Shown: in pieces, positions 1 through 5,922 of the stretch
Layout: the number at the start of each line of letters is the position of its first letter
Numbering within the stretch: position 1 is the stretch's first letter
DNA from: Methylocystaceae bacterium
Lineage (GTDB): Bacteria > Pseudomonadota > Alphaproteobacteria > Rhizobiales > Beijerinckiaceae
Direction: 5' to 3'
Length of the DNA: 8,971 bases
Assembly: GCA_003152255.1 (NCBI GenBank)
Contig: PLZT01000669.1
Span: 1-8,971 of the forward strand
Program-made: the position numbers and the translations under genes
Notes under the pieces: generated by a model
Database searches by the model: none
Told to the model about the DNA's origin: nothing
What the model saw: the letters and a program-made list of their open reading frames with translations, nothing else

Positions 1-599
1 TCCTCGATCTTCAAACGCAATTGCCGGACGACGACCCGCAGGTGTTCGACTCCCATTGGACGAGCGGACCCCCATAAGGCCGTCAGAATTTCCTCATACC
101 TTCGAGGCTGTCCGGCGTGGCGCGCGAGCGCGACAAGCAGTTTGTACTCCGTTCGGGTCAGCTTGACCGCCGCGCCGTTTTTTTCCACCAAGCGTGTTTT
201 CGTGTCTATGACAAGACCGGCCGCCTCGATCATTCGGTCGCGCGATACATTGCGCAGCGCAGTACGTATGCGCGCCAGAAACTCGCCAATGACAAATGGC
301 TTCTCCAAATAATCATTCGCGCCCAAATCGAGCGCCATGATTTTTTCCGCCTCGCTGTCTCGCGCCGACAGGACAAGGATCGGGACGGAGGAGCGCGCGC
401 GAACCTTGCGAATGACCTTCTTTCCGTCCATGTCGGGCAGGCCAAGATCGAGAACGACAATGTCCGGCGCCCATTCGGCAATGACGCCGAGGGCTTCCTT
501 TCCGGTCGCGATTTCGAGAACCTCGTATCCGCATGCTGTCAATGCGATGCGTAAGAACATTTGCGTATGAGGCTCGTCTTCGACCACGAGGATCCGCAT
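1..599 (-). CDS. kdpE: KdpE-like OmpR-family response regulator (3' end cut by window edge)
   Basis: This is a two-component response regulator, a cytoplasmic DNA-binding protein, of which 199 complete codons are visible. It opens with MRILVVEDEP at 599, the usual first beta-strand, which fixes the ATG start; the upstream Shine-Dalgarno is weak (CGGA). The receiver domain covers about residues 1-116. It has the acidic pair E7-D8, phospho-acceptor D51 in VLDLGLPDMDG, switch S78 in VLSARD and K100 in LEKPF. A winged-helix domain follows from about 125, with LTRTEYKLL and then GVEHLRVVVRQLRLKIED at the edge. The stretches VLDLGLPD, VLSARDSEAEKIMALDLGA and EHLRVVVRQLR are typical of KdpE, the activator of kdpFABC that is phosphorylated by KdpD. 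The nearby kdpABC genes support that role. The last 25-30 residues lie outside the window. No kinase is visible beside it. It could be another OmpR-type regulator, but KdpE is the best fit. Confidence 0.85.
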   Translation of the reverse strand, partial: MRILVVEDEPHTQMFLRIALTACGYEVLEIATGKEALGVIAEWAPDIVVLDLGLPDMDGKKVIRKVRARSSVPILVLSARDSEAEKIMALDLGANDYLEKPFVIGEFLARIRTALRNVSRDRMIEAAGLVIDTKTRLVEKNGAAVKLTRTEYKLLVALARHAGQPRRYEEILTALWGSARPMGVEHLRVVVRQLRLKIE

Positions 600-775
600 T
601 CCGACCGGTCCGAGTTTTTTTGGTTTCGACGTGAAACATTGCAGTCAACTCGTGTAAGGGCGCCATTCCGAACTTTTCTTCGCGCATAAGGGAATCGTAA
701 GGGCGAGGCATGTAACGGCAAATGTTTGGCGCAGGCGCCATTGTTGAACAAAATGCGCTGCGCGGCGCGCAAATG

Positions 776-1318
776 TTAATAGCGCGGGCCACGGATATTG
801 GCGTTCCGTCTATGCCGCGCTTTGGCGCGGGACGCCGATCGAACTTGTTGTCGAGGAGGGATTTGAGCGAGCCATAGGTTTTCGCGCCGATCTCGATGGC
901 GCGTTCGGCGCCATGGGGCCCGGCAAAGGCGAACGATGCCGAGACAGGCTCGAAATCTCTCCTCGGGATGGGGGCGCTCACCAGGATTTGCTCGCACAAC
1001 GCCGCTCTCGCCGGCTCGATCAAGCGCGCGTCACCCCGGTTGCGCTCGATCGTCCAGCTCGCGTATCGGATGGGCGGAGGGCACATGCTCAGGAACGGTT
1101 GTGTGCCTAGCGTAAAGCGCCGCCTCCAGATCGCCGTCGCTCAGTCCTTGCGGGAGAGGCTAGGCGAGCCCCGCGCTCTCGACGCCGTTCAAAGTCTCCC
1201 GGACGGTCGGGGGCGCGACGCGAAGGCGACGGGCGATCTCCCGTGTCGTAACAGCCGCTGCAAACTTCAGACGAATAATTTCGCGCGCCTGGCGCATCGC
1301 AGCTCGCTTCGCTGGCAT
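776..1318 (-). pseudogene. istA: Decayed IS21-family istA transposase remnant
   Basis: This is a broken transposase gene of an IS21-type element. From an ATG at 1318, behind a GAGGGAG ribosome binding site, it reads MPAKRAAMRQAREIIRLK and then REIARRLRVAPPTVRETL. That is the N-terminal helix-turn-helix of IstA. The conserved AGLSWPLP motif reads AGLA-stop-PLP: codon 53 (1160-1162) is TAG where Trp is expected. A second in-frame stop is at 1031-1033. The IstA C-terminus follows: HPEERFRACLGIVRL (about 970-926), then GAKTYGSLKSLLDNKFDRR in another frame (about 906-800), then NANIRGPRY back in the first frame, ending at a TAA at 776-778. Full istA is about 1.5 kb but only about 543 bp remain, so about 1 kb, including the DDE catalytic core, has been deleted. 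I see no istB downstream. Confidence 0.75.
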
Positions 1319-1526
1319 CGATCGCTCCCTCGAATTGCCAAAGGCGCGACTTAAACAGGCCAGCGGGGACCGCCATCACTGCACGAAAACACTCCCGGGC
1401 AGGATTATCTCGTTACGGTGGGCGGCTTCGCAAGGAATCAGCGAACAGGACCTTTATTGAGCGCTGCGGCCTGAAGTCTAAAAAAGCCCTTGCACGCTGC
1501 GGAGCAGGAGCGTCCCGACATATTGA

Positions 1527-1841
1527 AGCCGCGCCTATTTCTAGCAAGTTCTCGAACTCCTGTTGGGGGATATCGTCGTCAAGGAGAATCTTGGATCTCA
1601 CCAGGTCAAATGCTTGCGCGAAACGATCGACGCCACGGGCGCGGGTCATCTTTATCTTGCACCCTACAGCCCGGATTTCAATCCGATCGAAAACACCTTC
1701 GCAAAGCTGATAGCGCTATTGCGCAAGGCGGCGGAGCGAACCGTCGAGGGCCTCCCCCTGCTTTCAGCGTTCACGCCGCGGGAATGCACAAACTATTTTG
1801 CCGCCGCCGCAGGATACGACCTGGGCGACCGCAAAGATGCT
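1527..1841 (+). pseudogene. IS630-family transposase C-terminal remnant
   Basis: This plus-strand fragment is the C-terminal part of an IS630-type DDE transposase. The readable frame gives GDIVVKENLGSHQ, LAPYSPDFNPIENTFAKL, ALLRKAAERTVE and AFTPRECTNYFAAAAGYD, matching the usual GDIVVMDNLGSHK…PPYSPDLNPIE…FAKLK…LLRKAA…ECANYF…AGY. It is not functional. The N-terminal two thirds are missing. A TAG lies just upstream at 1542-1544, in a YF-stop-QVL context where family members have YVEQVL. The usually invariant Asp of MDNLGSH is Glu here. Several residues between RTVE and AFTP are missing. The reading frame stays open past 1841 into the antisense of the neighbouring regulator, but family similarity ends near GYD at about 1820. 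The left boundary is approximate. Confidence 0.78.
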
Positions 1842-2594
1842 CTATTGCAGGAGCCCGCCGAGAATGAGTCGATAACCGACGCCGCGCTCGGTCACGAGAA
1901 GTCTCGGTTTGGCCGGATTGTCTTCTATCTTCGCGCGCAGCCGTCCGATGAAAACCCTAAGATATTGAACATTTTTTGCACTGACCGATCCCCAAACCAT
2001 TTCGAGGAGTTGGCGCTGTTTGACCACGCGTCCTTTGACGGTGGCCAAAATGTGCAAGATTTCGAATTCCGTCGAAGTGAGCCGCAGCGATTGGTCTCGC
2101 AGCGTCACGGTTCGCGTCGCCGCGTCGATTGTAAGATGTCCGGCGTTGTAAATGGACGTGACGGGTTCGAAGCTCAAGCGTGTCCTTAGAGCGGCCCGCA
2201 CCCGCGCCATCAATTCTCCGAGCTTTATTGGCTTGCAAACGAAATCATCGACCCCGAGGTCAAGGGTTGCGATCATTTCGGATTCGCGATCGCGAGAGGA
2301 AAGCGCGATGATCGCCACGGAGGAGTGTTTGCGAAGGACACGAATCACTTCGCGGCCGTCGATGTCGGGCAGGCTGATGTCCAATATGATCAGCGTCGGC
2401 TGCCAGGAAACCGCATGAGCAATGGCTTCCCCTCCGGAATCTGTATGCGCGATTCCATAGCCTTCCGCGATCAGCGCGTCCCGCAATAAGCTGACGGATG
2501 CTTTTTCGGCGTCCACAAGCAAAACTCTGTTGGCGCTGGCACGGAGGCTGGATGTCAAGAACATGCCATCGCTCAAAGTCGTTGACGCCTGCAC
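1842..2594 (-). CDS. KdpE-like response regulator with altered acidic pocket
   Basis: This is a 250-residue OmpR/PhoB-type response regulator, cytoplasmic and DNA-binding. The GTG start at 2594 is chosen because a perfect AGGAGG lies 5 nt upstream. This gives a 22-residue extension before the first receiver strand; an internal ATG at codon 11 is the alternative. In the receiver (about 22-138) phospho-acceptor D72 (LIILDISLPDIDG), S99 and K121 (VCKPI) are present. The acidic pair, however, reads D28-A29 (VLLVDAEK) where VEDE or VDDE is normal, so one Mg2+ ligand is lost. The winged helix (about 150-245) has LTSTEFEIL, KQRQLLEMVWG, NVQYLRVFIGRLRAKIE and TERGVGYRLIL, all strongly KdpE-like. It lies 81 bp downstream of the porin gene on the same strand, so co-transcription is possible, moderated by the hairpin between them. 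Its 3' end abuts the IS630 remnant. I infer a diverged KdpE paralogue; its target is unknown. Confidence 0.88.
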   Translation of the reverse strand: MQASTTLSDGMFLTSSLRASANRVLLVDAEKASVSLLRDALIAEGYGIAHTDSGGEAIAHAVSWQPTLIILDISLPDIDGREVIRVLRKHSSVAIIALSSRDRESEMIATLDLGVDDFVCKPIKLGELMARVRAALRTRLSFEPVTSIYNAGHLTIDAATRTVTLRDQSLRLTSTEFEILHILATVKGRVVKQRQLLEMVWGSVSAKNVQYLRVFIGRLRAKIEDNPAKPRLLVTERGVGYRLILGGLLQ

Positions 2595-2599
2595 GATCG

Positions 2600-2605
2600 C
2601 CTCCT
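2600..2605 (-). promoter_or_regulatory. Shine-Dalgarno AGGAGG of the KdpE-like regulator
   Basis: The minus strand reads AGGAGG, then CGATC, then GTG. A perfect anti-16S match with 5-nt spacing decides the GTG start at 2594 over the internal ATG ten codons later. Confidence 0.75.
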
Positions 2606-2628
2606 GCTAGTTTATTCCCCGGCGGCCA

Positions 2629-2653
2629 GGGGTCTGGCTGCAAACCAGACCCC
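2629..2653 (-). terminator. Perfect 9-bp hairpin between porin and regulator genes
   Basis: GGGGTCTGG at 2629-2637 and CCAGACCCC at 2645-2653 form a perfect 9-bp stem with a 7-nt loop, 22 bp past the porin stop codon. No U-tract follows on the minus-strand transcript (it continues UGGCCGCCGGGG), so it is not a textbook Rho-independent terminator. It may be a partial terminator or a 3' stabiliser that lets the porin be expressed more strongly than the downstream regulator. On the transcript the 3' arm (CCCC) could pair instead with a GGGG 8 nt further on (complement of 2617-2620). Confidence 0.6.
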
Positions 2654-2675
2654 GAAGCCTCAAAGGACGATCACC

Positions 2676-5042
2676 CTAGTAATGCCACAGCAAATCCGCG
2701 GAAAAGATCGCGATGTGGCTCTTGGTTCCGACCCCGCCGAGCAGCGGCGCGCTGATTTCGAACGCCGGCGCCTTCAACGAATTATAGAAGGCGATTTCAG
2801 GCCGAATTTCGACAGTCGGCGAGAACCAATGCTGCCAGCCCATCGCGTAGTTGAAGAACGACGTCTTGGTGCCGGTGCGCTGACCGTTGATATCGTTGAA
2901 GTATTCCGCGCGCCAGGACAGATTGTCCATCGGCGAGAACTTGTAGTTCAGGTAAGCGACGGTCGACCATTCCCGCGCCGTGCAGGTGGGATTTCTATTG
3001 CCCGGGCATTGCGCTTGCGCCGGCGCATTGACCTGGTAATAGAAGGGATTGGGCGCATTGCCATAGAACGGGCTGGAGAGGTTTGGCACATTGTCCTGAT
3101 GCATATGCCAGGCTTCCATGGAGATGTGCCAGTTCTCGTCGAACTTGTGGTAATAGGTTCCGCCATACCACTGCAGATTGTTGTAACCGTAAGTTCCGGT
3201 GTTGATGCCATTGGCGCACAGATAAATATTGTCGTAGGCGCTGTCGGTCTGGTAGCGGCCGCAAGCCGTGAAGGTCGGCTTCACGCCGGGATCGACCTGG
3301 CCCGAATAGGCGGCCTGTTGCGCCGTCATGGCGTAAACACCAGGCACCGGACTATAGAGCACGCCGCCCGGAATCGCCGCGTAGTTGACGTGGCGCGCAT
3401 TGGATGGCATCGCCTCGGTACCGATCGACAGCCCGCCTTGCACCATGATGTTTTTGGTGACCTGCAATGACACCACCGTGCCGGTGTTGGTGTAATTGTC
3501 GAAGCCATAGGTCATCGAGTGCGAATACATATAGTTGTTCGGCGCGAGCTGGGCTTCGATGTCCGGCAGCGAGATATAGCGTCCCATGCGGATGTTCACG
3601 CCCTCCATGATCCCGGGGATGTAGAGTTCGCCATACATCATCGGAATGTCGAAGCCGGCGAACAGGTTCCACTTCTGCAGCTGCTTGCTGAGGAAGCCGA
3701 ACGCCGTCGTGTAGCGATAGGTCTCGCCATAGAGCGGCGAGAGGCGGAAGCCCCAATCCCAGTGATCCTGCTGCACCTCGTCGGGCAGGCGCTCGATGAT
3801 CGTGACGATCTGATCGAGCTGGAGGATGTTGGGCTGATAGGAATAGGCCACGGGATTATTGGCGCCCGACAGTGAGCCGGGCAGCGAATGCGCCGTGCTG
3901 AGATTGAAGCCGGGATTGACCCAGCCATAGACCTGGATGTGATTGTCTTCGAGGAACTTGCCCACGGGCGTCGGGCTCAGCGCCTTCATGAGCGGAGCGT
4001 CGACCGAATTCGGCAGCGTCGCGCCGATGGCCTGGGAGCCGCCGAAGGACCATTCGGTGAAGGGATAGGGCGGCTGGGTGACGGGCGCCGGCGGGAAATA
4101 GGGCCTGCGGCTAGGCGGCGCATTTGGATCGTCCGGAATCGGACCGCCCCATTCATCCGCGTAAGCATGGTAAAGCCTGCCGATGAAGCTCGGATCCGGC
4201 GGCGGCGGAGGCGCGGCGGCGACCTTGGGCGCGGTCGGTCCCTTCGGCGCCACGTCGGCGACGACCGGCGCCGAGGGCGCGCCGATATGATAGTTGATGC
4301 CGAGGCGGACGGAATCGTCCGTCGCTCTCTCGTGGAAGGTCAGGCCGGGATATTGCACCGAATTGACGACGGCGGTTCCAAAATCGCTATGGCGATATTC
4401 AACATTCGCCGACCAGGTGTTGGTGAAGGCGTATTCGATGCCCGCGCCGACGGTCCAGCCGAAGCGCTCGACGTTGAAAGTGTCGTTGCCGGGATTATAG
4501 GGCGTGGCGCCAGCCAGATTCCAGTAGTTCTGCTTGACGTCATAGCCTCCGTTCACGAGACCGCCGGTCACGTAATAGAGCGAACGGCCATCCGCGTAGC
4601 CGGCGCGTCCGCGCACCGACCAACGGAAATTATCCTGTATGTTGGTCTGGGTGGCGCCGCCGGTCCCGAGCCCAAGGCTGTTGAACAGCGTCTTGCTGGT
4701 GTTTTGCCCGGCATAGCTGACGTCGCCCTCGATGCCCAGCACCAGCGAACCATATTGTTTATTGTAACCCACTTGGAAGCCGGTCAGCGGGCCTCGCGAC
4801 GAATAGTTTTGCGAGTAGCCAACCGGATTTCCAAGGCCGGAGTAGCCGGGAATGAGATCGGTTCCCTGTTCCGAGACGGTATTCAGCCCATATCCGACAT
4901 GGGTTCCCAGATAGACGCCCGTCCAGGAAAAGATCAAAGGTGTCGGAGCGGGCGGCCCTTTCAGCGACGGAAGATCGGCCGCGCTCGCCGCGCCTTGAAA
5001 CGCTAGCAGCGTCAGCAGGGAAGTCGATATTCGTTTAGGCAT
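2676..5042 (-). CDS. Two-domain outer-membrane beta-barrel protein (Omp25-like + BBP2-like)
   Basis: This is a 788-residue outer-membrane protein, probably a porin or channel. The ATG at 5042 has AAGGAG 7 nt upstream. Residues 1-21 are a signal peptide, with cleavage likely at ASA|ADLPS. Residues about 35-254 resemble the Omp25/Omp31 small barrel: FSWTGVYLGTHVGYG, GFQVGYNKQYGSLVLGIEGD, SVRGRAGYA, GWTVGAGIEYAF, and a terminal strand VRLGINYHIG typical of a barrel end. Residues about 255-330 form a Pro/Ala-rich linker (KVAAAPPPPPDP, YFPPAPVTQPPYPF). Residues about 331-788 resemble BBP2/OmpL-like barrels: IQVYGWVNPGFNLS, WDWGFRLSPLYGETYRYT, NIRMGRYISLPDIEAQLAPNNY, and a terminal aromatic ending LLWHY. 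Cysteines C594, C609, C679 and C687 may form loop disulfides. It lies downstream of kdpABC on the same strand but has its own 5' region. A role in K+ passage across the outer membrane is inference from position only; the substrate cannot be read from the sequence. Confidence 0.88.
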   Translation of the reverse strand: MPKRISTSLLTLLAFQGAASAADLPSLKGPPAPTPLIFSWTGVYLGTHVGYGLNTVSEQGTDLIPGYSGLGNPVGYSQNYSSRGPLTGFQVGYNKQYGSLVLGIEGDVSYAGQNTSKTLFNSLGLGTGGATQTNIQDNFRWSVRGRAGYADGRSLYYVTGGLVNGGYDVKQNYWNLAGATPYNPGNDTFNVERFGWTVGAGIEYAFTNTWSANVEYRHSDFGTAVVNSVQYPGLTFHERATDDSVRLGINYHIGAPSAPVVADVAPKGPTAPKVAAAPPPPPDPSFIGRLYHAYADEWGGPIPDDPNAPPSRRPYFPPAPVTQPPYPFTEWSFGGSQAIGATLPNSVDAPLMKALSPTPVGKFLEDNHIQVYGWVNPGFNLSTAHSLPGSLSGANNPVAYSYQPNILQLDQIVTIIERLPDEVQQDHWDWGFRLSPLYGETYRYTTAFGFLSKQLQKWNLFAGFDIPMMYGELYIPGIMEGVNIRMGRYISLPDIEAQLAPNNYMYSHSMTYGFDNYTNTGTVVSLQVTKNIMVQGGLSIGTEAMPSNARHVNYAAIPGGVLYSPVPGVYAMTAQQAAYSGQVDPGVKPTFTACGRYQTDSAYDNIYLCANGINTGTYGYNNLQWYGGTYYHKFDENWHISMEAWHMHQDNVPNLSSPFYGNAPNPFYYQVNAPAQAQCPGNRNPTCTAREWSTVAYLNYKFSPMDNLSWRAEYFNDINGQRTGTKTSFFNYAMGWQHWFSPTVEIRPEIAFYNSLKAPAFEISAPLLGGVGTKSHIAIFSADLLWHY

Positions 5043-5097
5043 GGGGCAGCTCCTTCGACCGAATCATCAAGTAGTTGCGTCTCTGCGCAGTCGCCGA

Positions 5098-5125
5098 ATG
5101 TTATCCTGTCGCTGTTTGTGCTCAA
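5098..5125 (-). promoter_or_regulatory. Candidate sigma70-type promoter of the porin gene
   Basis: On the minus strand, TTGAGC (5125-5120) and TAACAT (5103-5098) are separated by 16 nt, each matching 4 of 6 consensus bases. The implied start near 5091 gives a leader of about 50 nt before the ATG. A run of seven T (5132-5138 on plus, A on minus) lies just upstream of the -35 box and could be an UP element or part of a regulator site. Prediction by eye only. Confidence 0.35.
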
Positions 5126-5268
5126 TTGGTGTTTTTTTATGCGGAATAACAATTTCCTTACGGGCGAAGCGCTTAAATCTGGGCGAGTTGCCTACGCGGG
5201 AAGCAATCATTGCATTGTCTCATTATGCCTACGCAGTTGGCGCGCATCCTCACATAAGTTGCATATTA

Positions 5269-5284
5269 TTGTTATTATTAACAA
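5269..5284. repeat. AT-rich inverted repeat TTGTTA-N4-TAACAA
   Basis: A perfect 6-bp inverted repeat with a 4-bp centre sits in an unusually AT-rich block, about 145 bp upstream of the porin promoter-like boxes. It has the dimensions of a dimeric-regulator operator, but no known site is matched and chance is possible in such AT-rich sequence. Confidence 0.3.
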
Positions 5285-5922
5285 AACAGAGTGATGCTCG
5301 CGGATTTCATCCCGAAGCTGCGACAGCGCGGGAAAACTCGAGGCGGCGCGCGCGCGGATCATTTTGTGGTGCTGTAATCCCGATTTCTTTGCTGTTTCAT
5401 GCAAGATAGTTGAGGAGTGTTGCAATTTGGTCACAGGGCTGACGACTATCTCCGCGCAGAGAAAAGTTGTCCAATTGCGGACGTGAAGTGTTGATTTCTC
5501 CGCGAGCGCGTTCTCGCCGGGGAGGGAATTCTCTCCGAGGCGAACCCAATTCGGGCTGTTGCATATTGGCGTCGGACGGTGGATCGACTGAAGTGAGCCA
5601 TGCTGTGATCATTGCGATCGTAATGACCGACATTTCAAAGAGCGGCCTGATCCACGCCATGCGTTCCGGTGCGCGCGTGCTGTGGGTTGACGGCGAACGT
5701 GAAGACCATGAGCATGAGGAGGTGCGGAAGAGGCAATGGATTCCGGCTGCCGGACACTTATGTTTTTCGCTATCTATTTTCCAGACCTGTCAGCGTTTTA
5801 CGCTCGCGTAAATTGGTTTGACGAGCAAGAAAGGGGGCTGAAGACTCCTTAACACGCGTTCTGGAGCAATTTTTCCGAGAGACCGCGATATGACGAGGGG
5901 ATGAGGCGCATATCGAGGCCCT

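Larger units (their letters stand above)
5043..5922. other. 880-bp region between kdpC and the porin with no recognised gene
   Basis: I see no convincing gene here. Both strands have short open frames (for example minus 5660-5397, starting with a hydrophobic stretch SVITIAMITAWLT, and plus 5467-5811), but none has a good ribosome binding site or a recognisable family. I find no trace of kdpD motifs, such as the Walker-type GASPGVGKT segment, on the minus strand. The right end (about 5886-5923) has a short inverted repeat, CGATATG/CATATCG, after kdpC, too weak to call a terminator. Around 5255-5290 there is an AT-rich block with a palindrome, and 5098-5138 holds a promoter-like segment for the porin. 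The length and lack of coding signal fit either a large regulatory leader or decayed DNA. Confidence 0.5.

Noticed and set aside
718..777. Repeat GCAAATGTT at 718-726 and 769-777
   Set aside because: Two 9-bp copies 51 bp apart are too short to separate from chance. They do not bracket the istA remnant as a target duplication would.
313..1086. Minus-strand open frame of 257 codons
   Set aside because: It joins an out-of-frame piece of the istA remnant to the wrong frame of the response regulator. Only the istA-like segment (about 906-800) is meaningful.
1319..1526. Stretch between the two IS remnants, as terminal inverted repeats or more transposase
   Set aside because: Fragments in several frames look faintly transposase-like, but none gives a sustained match, and I could not identify paired terminal repeats by eye.
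1842..2189. Continuation of the IS630 reading frame to 2189
   Set aside because: Transposase similarity stops near 1820. The rest is antisense to a well-supported response regulator.
2682..3470. Plus-strand open frame of 262 codons
   Set aside because: It is antisense to the porin's C-terminal barrel. It has Arg/Val-rich shadow composition and no motif.
3888..5006. Long plus-strand open frame of 372 codons
   Set aside because: It is antisense to the porin's N-terminal half. Its Arg/Gly/Ala-rich composition is typical of a GC-rich shadow frame, with no recognisable family, while the minus strand has a clear signal peptide and barrel pattern.
5397..5660. Small minus-strand ORF of 87 codons with a hydrophobic N-terminus
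   Set aside because: It has no clear ribosome binding site, no family resemblance, and a tail rich in Arg and Pro that looks non-coding. It is mentioned in the intergenic entry but not called as a gene.
5886..5916. Inverted repeat CGATATG/CATATCG after kdpC as a terminator
   Set aside because: The stem is 7 bp with a 16-nt loop and no adjacent U-tract on the minus strand, too weak to call.
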